Below, piece by piece: positions 1-8,079 of a stretch of 28,639 nucleotides of DNA. The notes below the pieces were generated by a model that did not search any database, was not told the DNA's origin, and was given only the letters and a program-made list of their open reading frames with translations. Each line of letters opens with the position of its first letter. Within the stretch, counting starts at the first letter, position 1. The stretch spans positions 1-28,639 of the forward strand of contig JAAZUV010000003.1 in assembly GCA_018623995.1 (NCBI GenBank), read 5' to 3'. This stretch comes from Methanobacteriota archaeon (GTDB lineage: Archaea > Thermoplasmatota > Poseidoniia > Poseidoniales > Poseidoniaceae). Position numbers and translations under genes: made by a program.

Positions 1-1
1 C

Positions 2-1162
2 CAGAAACTCGAATCAGAGTATCGACGTTTGCAAGAGAAAACCCAAGAATTGATCAGTGAAAGGACTCACATCGAATCTGAACTTCGCAACGTCAAAAAA
101 CAAGCAGGTAGGCTCGAAGAAGAAGTACGTCACTTGCGTGCTCCTCCACTGATTGTTGGAACGTTACAAGATGTCCTGGATCCTGAAAGAGCCATTGTTC
201 GTTCTTCAAATGGTACAGTGTTCCAAGTTTCCCTTAACCAGCGGATTGAACCTGACCTCCTCAAGCCAGGAACACGCGTCGCACTTAACCAAGACACACT
301 CTCACTCGTCGAGGTTCTTCATGATGCTTGGGATCCAATCGTCAGTGGGTCTGAGATGGTTGAAAAACCAGACATCACATACGACATGGTCGCTGGCTTG
401 GATGATGAAATTCTATCGGTACGAGAAGCAATCGAACTGCCCCTAACCAAACCACAGTTGTTCACAAAAGTGGGGATAAAACCTCCAAAGGGTGTTTTGC
501 TTGTTGGCCCTCCAGGATGTGGAAAAACATTGCTTGCCAAGGCGGTTGCTCATCATACAAATGCGACGTTCATTCGAATGGTCGGTTCAGAGCTTGCTCA
601 GAAATACATCGGCGAAGGCGGTCGTCTCGTGCGCGAATTATTTTCACTGGCGAAGGATAAATCCCCCTCCATCATTTTCCTTGACGAAATTGACGCCATT
701 GGAGCAAAGCGATTGGATGGCTCTACGAGTGGAGACCGAGAAGTTCAACGAACACTCATGCAACTTCTTGCAGAATTGGATGGTTTTGATGAATTGGAGC
801 ACGTGAAGATCATTGCTGCGACCAATCGCCCTGACATCCTCGATGATGCACTTCTCCGTCCTGGTCGATTTGATCGAATCATTGAAATCCCCATTCCAGA
901 AGAGGAATCACGTCATGCAATTCTCAGCCTGCATCTGTCGCATATGAACACCAAAGGCGTTCGCTTGAAGGCGGTTGCGCGTGCTACCACTGGGTTCAGC
1001 GGAGCTGAATTGAAGGCAACCTGTGTCGAAGCCGGTATGATCGCCATTCGATCAGATAGAGACACTGTACTTCATTCCGATGTTATGCAAGCCATTGAAC
1101 GATTGAACAAGAAGAAGTCACAATCTGGTAGCATGTCCTCGCCAGAAGGATTGTACGGGTGA
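2..1162 (+). CDS. pan: Proteasome-activating nucleotidase (PAN), 5' truncated by window start
   Basis: This is an AAA+ ATPase that unfolds substrates and feeds them into the archaeal 20S proteasome in the cytoplasm. The frame is open to the left edge, so the N-terminus is missing; the family is usually 400-430 residues and 386 are visible. In order one sees the end of an N-terminal coiled coil, an OB-like domain (around VGTLQDVLDPERAIVRSS), Walker A GPPGCGKT (bases 505-528), Walker B IIFLDEIDAIG, the second region of homology (AATNRPDILDDALLRPGRFD) and the AAA lid. The protein ends in Leu-Tyr-Gly, which fits the HbYX motif (hydrophobic-Tyr-any) that docks PAN into the proteasome alpha ring. 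ftcD follows 32 bases downstream on the same strand without obvious functional link. A TTG near base 29 lies inside the coiled coil and is not a real start. A Cdc48-type protein is excluded because there is a single AAA domain. Confidence 0.93.
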   Translation, partial: QKLESEYRRLQEKTQELISERTHIESELRNVKKQAGRLEEEVRHLRAPPLIVGTLQDVLDPERAIVRSSNGTVFQVSLNQRIEPDLLKPGTRVALNQDTLSLVEVLHDAWDPIVSGSEMVEKPDITYDMVAGLDDEILSVREAIELPLTKPQLFTKVGIKPPKGVLLVGPPGCGKTLLAKAVAHHTNATFIRMVGSELAQKYIGEGGRLVRELFSLAKDKSPSIIFLDEIDAIGAKRLDGSTSGDREVQRTLMQLLAELDGFDELEHVKIIAATNRPDILDDALLRPGRFDRIIEIPIPEEESRHAILSLHLSHMNTKGVRLKAVARATTGFSGAELKATCVEAGMIAIRSDRDTVLHSDVMQAIERLNKKKSQSGSMSSPEGLYG

Positions 1163-1194
1163 ATGTTCAAAGTCCGACGTGAGAAGCACACGTT

Positions 1195-2235
1195 ATGTCC
1201 AAAGCCATTGTTGAATGTGTTCCGAATATCTCCGAAGGTCGAGATTTAGACAAAGTCAACCGAATCGTAGATGCGGCACGAATTGACGGTGTCAAGATTC
1301 TTGGTGTTGAACCTGATCCAGACTACAATCGTACTGTCATCACCTTTGCAGGTACGATCAAGGAAGTCGAGAATGCTGCCATTTTACTGATTGAAAAGGC
1401 CATTGATGAAATCGATATGAGAATGCATTCTGGAGAGCATCCTCGCATGGGATGCGTCGATGTGTGTCCATTTATTCCAATTACAAATGCAACAATGGAT
1501 GATTGTGTCGAAGTTGCGAACCGCGTAGCGAAGAAAATTGCACAATCCAATGTACCAGTCTTTTTGTATGGTTTCGCGTCTACCTCTGACGAACGAACCT
1601 TGCTGTCTACACTACGAAAGGGTGAGTATGAAGGATTGCCTGCTCGCTTTAACAATTCAACAGAAATGCACGGTGATGCGACAAGACTTCCTGATTTTGG
1701 TTCAACTCAATGGGATGAAACATCACAAAAGAGTGGAGGGATTACGATCGGTGCTCGCGATATTCTTCTTGCGTACAACGTCAACATTGTTGATTCTGAT
1801 CCATATGTTGCTCAGCAAATTGGTTCCATTGTTCGCAGTTCTGGACGGATGATTAAATCCAGCGATGGAGAACGGAAGTTCCGAACCAAGGGCCTCCTCC
1901 AACATGTGCAGGGAATGGGTGTTCCTCTTGAATCACACAACATGAGTCAAGTTTCAATGAACCTACAAAATTATCGCGTTACGAACCTGCATCACGCATT
2001 CGATACCATCGAAAGTTTATGCAAAAACATGGGAAGTTCGACCAACGGAAGTGAATTGGTGGGATTGGTACCGCTCGATGCTATGATCGCCGCCGGACAA
2101 TGGTATGGAGGGAATGACCAGTCCGAAGAGCAGTGCATTGAAACAGCCATCAAACATCTCGGATTGAATTCGATTTCACCATTTAATCCAAATGAACGCA
2201 TTATCGAATGGGCCCTTGAGGAGGGAAGTCAATGA
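1195..2235 (+). CDS. ftcD: Glutamate formimidoyltransferase (FTCD N-terminal type)
   Basis: The enzyme moves the formimino group of N-formimino-L-glutamate to tetrahydrofolate, giving 5-formimino-THF and glutamate. The 346-residue product opens with the family signature VECVPNISEGRD and carries the conserved block SGEHPRMGCVDVCPFIP, whose His corresponds to the catalytic His82 of the mammalian enzyme by family knowledge. The LPARFNNSTEMHGDATRLPDFG and GITIGARDILLAYNVN stretches also match the family. Length is slightly above the usual 300-330 residues of the stand-alone domain. The stop overlaps the start of the cyclodeaminase gene (ATGA, bases 2232-2235), so the two halves of the vertebrate fused enzyme FTCD are separate but translationally coupled here. 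No hutH, hutU or hutI lies in the window, so the source of formiminoglutamate is unknown. Confidence 0.93.
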   Translation: MSKAIVECVPNISEGRDLDKVNRIVDAARIDGVKILGVEPDPDYNRTVITFAGTIKEVENAAILLIEKAIDEIDMRMHSGEHPRMGCVDVCPFIPITNATMDDCVEVANRVAKKIAQSNVPVFLYGFASTSDERTLLSTLRKGEYEGLPARFNNSTEMHGDATRLPDFGSTQWDETSQKSGGITIGARDILLAYNVNIVDSDPYVAQQIGSIVRSSGRMIKSSDGERKFRTKGLLQHVQGMGVPLESHNMSQVSMNLQNYRVTNLHHAFDTIESLCKNMGSSTNGSELVGLVPLDAMIAAGQWYGGNDQSEEQCIETAIKHLGLNSISPFNPNERIIEWALEEGSQ

Positions 2236-2864
2236 CATGGGCAGATGTATCACTAAGAGAATTCCAGGATGCGCTTGCAAGCAGTGCGCCAACACCTGGC
2301 GGAGGGTCAGCAGCGGGTGTTGCTCTTGGACAAGCAGCTGCATTAGCTGTGATGGTAAGCGACTTAACACTTGGAAACGAGAAATTCGGTGAAGGTTGGG
2401 TCATCTCAGAGCAAGTGAAGGCTATCGCCATACCAATGTTGGAAGAAGGCCTGAATCTCGCTACGGAAGACAGTGAAGCCTTCGATAAAGTCGTTGACTC
2501 GTTCAAGTTACCCAAAGATACCGACCAACTCAAATCTGAACGAAGGGATGCAATACGATCTGCAACACTTGGAGCCGCAGAGGTCCCTTATCGAACAGCA
2601 GTTTTAGCCCTTCATCTTCTCAAGTTGCTGCCTGAACTTGCTAGCAAAGGTAATCCCAATGCAGCATCCGACGTTGGTGTGGCAAGTCTCCTTGCATCTG
2701 CAGCCCTCAAAGGAGCAATTTTCAACGTAGAGATCAACCTTCAATCACTTCCAGAGGATTACGGCACGGACATGCGCGTGGGTCTTCCAAATCTCATCGA
2801 AGAGGGTCGGATTTATTCGAGACAAGCCATGGATGCTGTTCGAGATCGACTATCGAACCAGTGA
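2232..2864 (+). CDS. fchA: Formimidoyltetrahydrofolate cyclodeaminase
   Basis: This 210-residue helical protein matches the FTCD C-terminal (cyclodeaminase) family, which releases ammonia from 5-formimino-THF to form 5,10-methenyl-THF. The opening ASSAPTPGGGSAAGVALGQA is the hallmark glycine-rich segment of the family. It is followed by the helical bundle with EDSEAFDKVVDSFKLP and the NPNAASDVGVASLLASAALKGA region. Its start codon overlaps the ftcD stop by four bases, giving a coupled pair that together supplies one-carbon units. The 3' end overlaps the convergent metG gene by 15 bases (2850-2864). The same family name is also written as the C-terminal domain of ftcD; fchA is used for stand-alone versions. 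Confidence 0.92.
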   Translation: MTWADVSLREFQDALASSAPTPGGGSAAGVALGQAAALAVMVSDLTLGNEKFGEGWVISEQVKAIAIPMLEEGLNLATEDSEAFDKVVDSFKLPKDTDQLKSERRDAIRSATLGAAEVPYRTAVLALHLLKLLPELASKGNPNAASDVGVASLLASAALKGAIFNVEINLQSLPEDYGTDMRVGLPNLIEEGRIYSRQAMDAVRDRLSNQ

Positions 2865-5099
2865 ACCCGTTGATATTTCTCCATCAATCGTAACGAGTTT
2901 GACAACATCGTTTCCATCATCTGCGGCCAACATCATTCCTTCGCTAACAACGCCACGGAGCGGCCTAGGTTTGAGGTTCGCGACAAACACAACCGATTTG
3001 TTGACTAAATCCTCTGCTGAATAATACGCCTTGATGCCAGCGCAGATTGTACGACCACTTTCACTTCCATCGTCCAAGTGAACAACGTACAATCTGTCAG
3101 CATTGGGATGATCTTCAACGGATTGGATTTTTCCGACTCTTAATTCTACTTTCATAAAGGTATCAAAATCAAGATACTCGATACCTTCTGGTGCTTCTTT
3201 TTCCATATTCTTCCTCTCCTTTTTGCCACCCTTGACTGCATGAGTGATGTTTTGTGAATCTGTATCTTCTTCAACGAGTGATTGTTCTTCGCTTACGATC
3301 TCTTCCACATCCAATCGCTTGAAAAGTGGCTCATAATCTTGCGTTGGCGAATGTACTGGCACGGACCAATCGATTGCATCATTCCAGTGGACCTCTTCGA
3401 GGGCATTCTCCATCCCCAACATGTTCCATAGTTTACGGGCACTAAATGGTAAGAACGGCTGCGTTACAATTGCGAGGTATCGGCAAATTCTCCAACCCAT
3501 GGCTAAGGAAGAGAGTGCTTCTCCTCTTCCATCAGCATCCACATCTGATTTCAGATGTTTCCATGGCATGGACGATTGGAGGAGTTGGTTTCCGTGTTGT
3601 GCTGCTGTCATCGCAGTACGCAATGCTTCCTTGTATCGGTGACGCTCAAGAGAATCTGTCATAGATTGATGAAGATTCTCAAGTGTTTCACAGAGCTCTT
3701 TGTAATGCGTTAGTTCGTTGAAAGATGGTAGAGACTCACCACCTGGCGTATCAGGCAAACGTGCTGAAAGAGAGAGGACACGATTCGCAAAATTGCCATA
3801 CGTGGCGATGAGTTCGTTGTTGATTCGGTCAACGAATTCATTCCATGTAAAGTCTGTGTCATGCGATTCCGGCATATTGATGCTGAGATAGTATCGCAAC
3901 GTATCAGGATCAAACCGCTCCAAGAAGGAAGGTAGCCAAATAGCATGTTTTCTAGATTTTGAAAACTGACCACCAGCCAGCATGAGGTATTCCATTGCAG
4001 GAACATTGTCTTCCAGCCGAAGGTCACCTGTGTTCGGAAGTTCAACTGGTTCTTGTGCAGTCTTGCCTTTCCGTGCATGGTTAAGTCCCATCAGAATGGC
4101 AGGCCAGATTACAGTATGGAATGGGACGTTGTCTTTACCAAGGAAGTAATAATGGCGCTGTACTGATTGCTCATTTTCGAGCCACCATTGTTCCCAATTG
4201 GAACCTTCACCATATAATTCAGACCAAATCTGCGAACATGTGAGGTACCCTTGAACTGCTTCGAACCAGACATAGATGCATTTACCATCCCATTCCGACC
4301 CTTCGAGTGGAACGTTAATCCCCCATTCAAGGTCTCGAGTTACAGCTCTAGGGCGCAACCCCATGTCGAGCCATTGCTTTGTCATTGCACGTACGTTGGG
4401 CTTCCAAACAGCATGGTTGTTATCAGCGTGTTGTTCGAGGGCTTTTTGGAACAAATCAAGTCGATAGAATAGGTGGTCTGTATCACGAATTTCAACCTTC
4501 AATTCAGGGTTCATCTTGGAGACAGGATTCTTGAGTTCTGATGACTCATACGTTGCTCCACAAGCGTCGCACTGGTCGCCACGTGCACCATCGGCGCCAC
4601 ATGAAGGACAGGTCCCCTCAATGTATCGATCGGGGAGGAAACGTCCACCACCGTCTGGATGGACTTCGTAATATTGTTGCATGGTTCTTTTTTCAAAGAA
4701 TCCTGCACTGTAGAGTAAATGGAAATTCTCTTGGACTTTTTCTTTATGCATCGAATCACTTGTTCGATTGAACAAAGAGCCACCGTAATCAATTCCTCTC
4801 GAATCAACGTTTGGCATCCAAGTACAACCCAAATCAAGGAGCGCTTTTGTGTTAATGGCATGATATTCATCGACCACATCTTGTGGAGAAACACCATCCT
4901 GTTCTGCAGTAACTGTGATCGGCGTGCCGTGTTCATCAGAACCAGATACCATCAATACCTTGTTACCACGAGCACGCTCAAATCGAGCATAAATATCAGG
5001 GGGGAGGTAGCAACCAGCAACGTGACCCAGATGCAGTGGCCCATTCGCGTACGGCCATGCAACGCACACAAGAACGTGGTCACCATCGGCCATATCCAT
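2850..5099 (-). CDS. metG: Methionyl-tRNA synthetase with C-terminal EMAP-like tRNA-binding domain
   Basis: Class I aminoacyl-tRNA synthetase charging tRNA-Met, 749 residues. The HIGH motif is HLGH at residues 23-26 within WPYANGPLHLGH. A zinc knuckle CPSCGADGARGDQCDACG lies around residues 164-181. The KMSKS loop is represented by FSKSR around residues 378-382. After the helical anticodon-binding domain there is a charged linker of about 40 residues, then a C-terminal OB-fold domain (about residues 640-749, FDTFMKVELRVGKIQSVEDHPNADRL) that binds tRNA non-specifically and may dimerise. The fusion of this domain is seen in many MetRS, though some archaea keep it as a separate gene. No Shine-Dalgarno site precedes the ATG, which suggests a leaderless or very short-leader mRNA; Met3 is an alternative start. 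It overlaps fchA tail to tail. Confidence 0.96.
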   Translation of the reverse strand: MDMADGDHVLVCVAWPYANGPLHLGHVAGCYLPPDIYARFERARGNKVLMVSGSDEHGTPITVTAEQDGVSPQDVVDEYHAINTKALLDLGCTWMPNVDSRGIDYGGSLFNRTSDSMHKEKVQENFHLLYSAGFFEKRTMQQYYEVHPDGGGRFLPDRYIEGTCPSCGADGARGDQCDACGATYESSELKNPVSKMNPELKVEIRDTDHLFYRLDLFQKALEQHADNNHAVWKPNVRAMTKQWLDMGLRPRAVTRDLEWGINVPLEGSEWDGKCIYVWFEAVQGYLTCSQIWSELYGEGSNWEQWWLENEQSVQRHYYFLGKDNVPFHTVIWPAILMGLNHARKGKTAQEPVELPNTGDLRLEDNVPAMEYLMLAGGQFSKSRKHAIWLPSFLERFDPDTLRYYLSINMPESHDTDFTWNEFVDRINNELIATYGNFANRVLSLSARLPDTPGGESLPSFNELTHYKELCETLENLHQSMTDSLERHRYKEALRTAMTAAQHGNQLLQSSMPWKHLKSDVDADGRGEALSSLAMGWRICRYLAIVTQPFLPFSARKLWNMLGMENALEEVHWNDAIDWSVPVHSPTQDYEPLFKRLDVEEIVSEEQSLVEEDTDSQNITHAVKGGKKERKNMEKEAPEGIEYLDFDTFMKVELRVGKIQSVEDHPNADRLYVVHLDDGSESGRTICAGIKAYYSAEDLVNKSVVFVANLKPRPLRGVVSEGMMLAADDGNDVVKLVTIDGEISTGSLVR

Positions 5100-5111
5100 T
5101 GGTAACAGGCA

Positions 5112-5127
5112 TTGATTTTCAAATCAA
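5112..5127. promoter_or_regulatory. Inverted repeat TTGATT-N4-AATCAA upstream of metG
   Basis: Perfect 6-base arms separated by TTCA lie 13-28 bases upstream of the metG ATG, in the divergent region between metG and the CNNM-like gene. The AT-rich centre is where a TATA box would sit for a leaderless metG transcript, so it may be the core promoter, an operator over it, or a chance AT-rich palindrome. Confidence 0.3.
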
Positions 5128-5168
5128 CCCTTTTGTTCATTCAAAAACAACATTTTCAAGAAGCAGAA

Positions 5169-5183
5169 GTTCTTGGCAAGAAC
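5169..5183. promoter_or_regulatory. 15-base palindrome GTTCTTGGCAAGAAC, candidate operator
   Basis: Perfect 7-base arms surround one central base. The site lies 29 bases before the ATG of the CNNM-like gene and about 70 bases upstream of metG. A near-identical 15-base element (GTTCTTTCCAAGAAC) sits at 11991-12005 in another divergent intergenic region, which supports a shared transcription-factor site. No regulator in the window can be linked to it. Confidence 0.4.
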
Positions 5184-5211
5184 ATCCAACGGACAGGAGT
5201 TCACGTTCATC

Positions 5212-6246
5212 ATGAACCTCACATTACTCATTTTTTACACCGTTCTTGCGCTTGGCGTATCGTTTCTCTGCTCAATCCTTGAAGCAGTTGTACTTTCCAT
5301 TCCGAACACACAAGTCGCCGTGTGGGAAAAGGATGGTAACCGACGCGGACAATTATGGGAGAAACTGAAAGCTGATGATGCAGTTAAGCCACTAACGGCT
5401 ATCCTTACGCTCAATACGATTGCGCACACCATGGGTGCGGCTGGTGTAGGATCCGAGGTACAAAATCAGTTTGGGAATGAATACCTCACCATAGCTTCCG
5501 TGATTCTAACGTTGGCTGTTCTCTTCCTTTCAGAGATCATTCCAAAGACACTTGGAACGGCTTATTGGCGACAACTCTCTTTGATCACAGGGCTCATTTT
5601 GAATTCAATCACGATCGCTTTGTTCTTCATCATCGCACCGATTCAATGGATGAAGAAGATTCTTCCAAGTGCTGATGGACAATTGGTTACGAGAGATGAT
5701 TTGGTTGCGCTTGCCGATCTTGGTGAAGAAGAAGGCGCATTAATGGAAGATGAAGAAACGGTGATACACAACTTGTTGAGACTTCGCGAAATTCCGATCA
5801 CTGAGGTCATGACACCTCGAGTTGTCGTCACCGCTTTGCAGCAAGACATGACGATTCGCCAGGTATTGGATGAATATCCCGTACTTCGTTTTTCTCGAAT
5901 TCCGGTGTTTTCCGAATCGATTGACGATGTCCAAGGAGTAGTTATTCGCTCTGAGTTGTTGCTCGCTGCAAGCAGAGACGAATGGGACCGTGGCGTCTTG
6001 GAATTCATGAAACCAGTTGAATTCCTCACGACCAATCAAAGCGTCGATGTTGCACTTGATGTGTTGCTCGAACGACGCCAACAATTTGCTGTCGTTCAAG
6101 ATGAATTCGGAGGAACTTCCGGTATTTTGACAATGGAAGACGTATTGGAAACGCTCTTGGGCGAAGAAATCGTTGACGAGCTTGATGAAGTCGATGATAT
6201 GCGAGAACTCGCTCGTGAACAAGCGAGTTCAACTGAAGAAGAGTGA
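5212..6246 (+). CDS. CNNM/CorC-like membrane protein (DUF21 plus paired CBS domains)
   Basis: Integral membrane protein of the CNNM/HlyC-CorC type, a family tied to Mg2+ or other divalent cation efflux and regulation. The ATG at 5212 is chosen because AGGAG lies 12 bases upstream and the transmembrane DUF21 domain begins there; a TTG at 5173 would add 13 unlikely residues. The 344-residue product has an N-terminal hydrophobic segment, further membrane helices, the DUF21 signature SEIIPKTLG, then two CBS motifs from around residue 190 (MTPRVVVTAL; VVQDEFGGTSGILTMEDVLETLLGEEIVDE). It ends in an acidic tail with no CorC_HlyC C-terminal domain. The old hemolysin name for this family should not be taken literally. 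The 3' end overlaps the convergent hydrolase gene by 18 bases. Confidence 0.88.
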   Translation: MNLTLLIFYTVLALGVSFLCSILEAVVLSIPNTQVAVWEKDGNRRGQLWEKLKADDAVKPLTAILTLNTIAHTMGAAGVGSEVQNQFGNEYLTIASVILTLAVLFLSEIIPKTLGTAYWRQLSLITGLILNSITIALFFIIAPIQWMKKILPSADGQLVTRDDLVALADLGEEEGALMEDEETVIHNLLRLREIPITEVMTPRVVVTALQQDMTIRQVLDEYPVLRFSRIPVFSESIDDVQGVVIRSELLLAASRDEWDRGVLEFMKPVEFLTTNQSVDVALDVLLERRQQFAVVQDEFGGTSGILTMEDVLETLLGEEIVDELDEVDDMRELAREQASSTEEE

Positions 6247-7203
6247 ATGTTGTTCAAGCCATGTGCGAATCAATTCATCACGGACATCATTTTCTTGTTC
6301 GTAAGAATGTTTGAGTTCTTCGATAATGTGATAGGTGAACTCCGTTCGTGAGTTCGTGTGAACGTCGATCAAGAGTTGTGCATGTTTGAGGCCAAGTGTT
6401 GCATCATGCTTTGCTTGAATGAGTATTGTAGGGCATTGAGGCAAGCCCCATTCAGGCGTCTTCAAGAATTCAATTGAAGGAACCTGGTACTGAGGTGGAT
6501 TGAGTTGATTGTAATAACGTAGCAACCGACGCATCATAGGACGTTGCAATATCTTAGGAATTTTCAGATAATCGCATGTCTGATTGTTGATGTATTCATA
6601 GGAAGTAACTGGCGACTCTAGAATCACAGCTAAAGCATTCTTCGAAGTATTCAGTTCTGGACGCAAGACGCGCTGAGCGACAAATCCTCCCAGACTATGT
6701 CCGTGAACCAGAAATCCATTCTTGAGCCATCCGCGATGTTCGAATTGAATCAACACCTTTTCAAGATCATGACATACATGCATAGCAGCCCAATGTGGGA
6801 CACGCTTGTTTCCCCCATGCGCCCGCATTTCGAACAAGACGCAATTGTATCCTAACTCGTGAAACAACGCACTTCTACCCATCATATTTGATGCCCGAGA
6901 ATTCCATCCGTGTATCAATATGGCTAGTGGTTTGTTCGGATTCCAATCACTCTTCAGCCAGCGAACTGGGTAGCCTTGAACGTCCATTGATTCCCATTCC
7001 CAACCAGGAGGTGCTTCAACATCTTTTCGAATGGTTGGCAGTCGTAACATAAATCCAAGGCACAGAGCGAACCACAAGTCAATGAGAATCATTGGTGCAA
7101 GAAACACGATATAAATCGAATTCGATGATATAACGAGCCCTATTGTGATGAGTGTCCAAGCAAATGCATGAGCCAAGAACGCTGAAAAACGGTGAGAAAT
7201 CAT
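6229..7203 (-). CDS. Membrane-anchored alpha/beta hydrolase
   Basis: A 324-residue serine hydrolase of unknown substrate. Two hydrophobic segments (about residues 8-26 and 29-53) suggest membrane attachment, with the catalytic domain following. LIHGWNSRA gives the oxyanion-hole HG motif, GHSLGG places the nucleophile at Ser170, and Asp267 (IQAKHDATLG) and His299 (ELKHSY) complete a plausible catalytic triad. The family includes esterases, lipases and acyl-peptide processing enzymes; nothing here picks one. It is the last gene of the minus-strand run starting at mqnD, 14 bases after the RDD gene, so cotranscription is likely. Its end overlaps the CNNM-like gene by 18 bases. Confidence 0.85.
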   Translation of the reverse strand: MISHRFSAFLAHAFAWTLITIGLVISSNSIYIVFLAPMILIDLWFALCLGFMLRLPTIRKDVEAPPGWEWESMDVQGYPVRWLKSDWNPNKPLAILIHGWNSRASNMMGRSALFHELGYNCVLFEMRAHGGNKRVPHWAAMHVCHDLEKVLIQFEHRGWLKNGFLVHGHSLGGFVAQRVLRPELNTSKNALAVILESPVTSYEYINNQTCDYLKIPKILQRPMMRRLLRYYNQLNPPQYQVPSIEFLKTPEWGLPQCPTILIQAKHDATLGLKHAQLLIDVHTNSRTEFTYHIIEELKHSYEQENDVRDELIRTWLEQHSLFFS

Positions 7204-7217
7204 GGGGATGAAATCCT

Positions 7218-8066
7218 TCAGTCTTCTGATGTTTCATCAGATGATTCTGCTGATTCATCTGCGTCAGTTTTTTCCGATGCTTTTTCTTCACGAACTTTCG
7301 CTCGCTCCTCAACACGCTTGGCGTATTTTTCTCCGAATTGACTCATGCTCTCAAGTCGTGCACGGAACCCAGAAGTAGCCTTCTCCTCTGGAACATACCG
7401 AACGAGGAACGCACCAAACATGAGATCAAAGAGACCTTGGTCGAGTTCACTGTTGCGGGAGAATTGCCAATTCACAACCCACAGAATCATCAGAACAGCT
7501 CCGATTGATGTCATGACGATTGGTGCGGTACCACCATCAGAGATTCGTCCGGCTTGAATGAACACCATAATGAAACCAATCAGAGAAAGAAGACCGAGGT
7601 TGTTCACAAACAAGCTGTGCAAGAACAGAGGTTTGGATCCGTCGCCACGAATGTATCGAGTCGAAGACGTGTATTGACCTAGGTTACGCCCAGTATAAAT
7701 TGGCAAGAATATTGCGTTAAAGAAGAGAACAACAATCGCAACAAGGAACAAAATGGTTGTTTCCAACCCACCGCTTGAACCGCCTGTGAGTGCTGACATA
7801 ACAAGAGCGGCAATTAATACAGAGAAATTAGCGATGAAATTGACCCACCAGCTGATAACTCGACTCAATTTTGGAGCAATTTCAAAGTCCGATGAAAGGC
7901 CTGCTGGTCGTGCTTTCTTGACCTTAGGCTTCTTCTCCTTCTTGGGTTTTGCAGCCTTGGCTGCAACAGGGACTGGTTCAGCAACCTTGGCTGCTTTGGC
8001 AGCCTTTGCTGGTGCTTTCTTGGCTTCCTTCGTTTCATTTGATTCAACTTTGTCAAGTAGTCCCAT
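7218..8066 (-). CDS. RDD-family membrane protein with Lys/Ala-rich N-terminal tail
   Basis: A 282-residue protein with about four membrane helices (roughly residues 70-95, 100-127, 145-172, 182-204). The loop YTGRNLGQYTSSTRYIRGDGS is a good match to the RDD family (typical G-x-T/N-L-G...R-x-x-R-x-D/G), members of which are membrane proteins with proposed transport roles. The first 57 residues are dominated by Ala, Lys and Pro (KKAPAKAAKAAKVAEP and a KPKKEKKPKVKK cluster), resembling histone H1-like tails. The C-terminal 60 residues are charged and end in an acidic Ser/Asp/Glu stretch. GAGG sits 7 bases before the ATG. It lies 13 bases after the proline-rich gene. RDD assignment is by motif only; function is unknown. 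Confidence 0.72.
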   Translation of the reverse strand: MGLLDKVESNETKEAKKAPAKAAKAAKVAEPVPVAAKAAKPKKEKKPKVKKARPAGLSSDFEIAPKLSRVISWWVNFIANFSVLIAALVMSALTGGSSGGLETTILFLVAIVVLFFNAIFLPIYTGRNLGQYTSSTRYIRGDGSKPLFLHSLFVNNLGLLSLIGFIMVFIQAGRISDGGTAPIVMTSIGAVLMILWVVNWQFSRNSELDQGLFDLMFGAFLVRYVPEEKATSGFRARLESMSQFGEKYAKRVEERAKVREEKASEKTDADESAESSDETSED

Positions 8067-8079
8067 ATAATCGCCTCAT

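Noticed and set aside
5173..5211. TTG at 5173 as start of the CNNM-like gene
   Set aside because: It lies inside the palindrome and adds 13 polar residues; the ATG at 5212 has an AGGAG upstream and begins right at the membrane domain.
6228..6246. Possible frameshift or misassembly at the convergent overlaps
   Set aside because: Both proteins at each junction end with normal family-like tails and the same arrangement recurs at four junctions.
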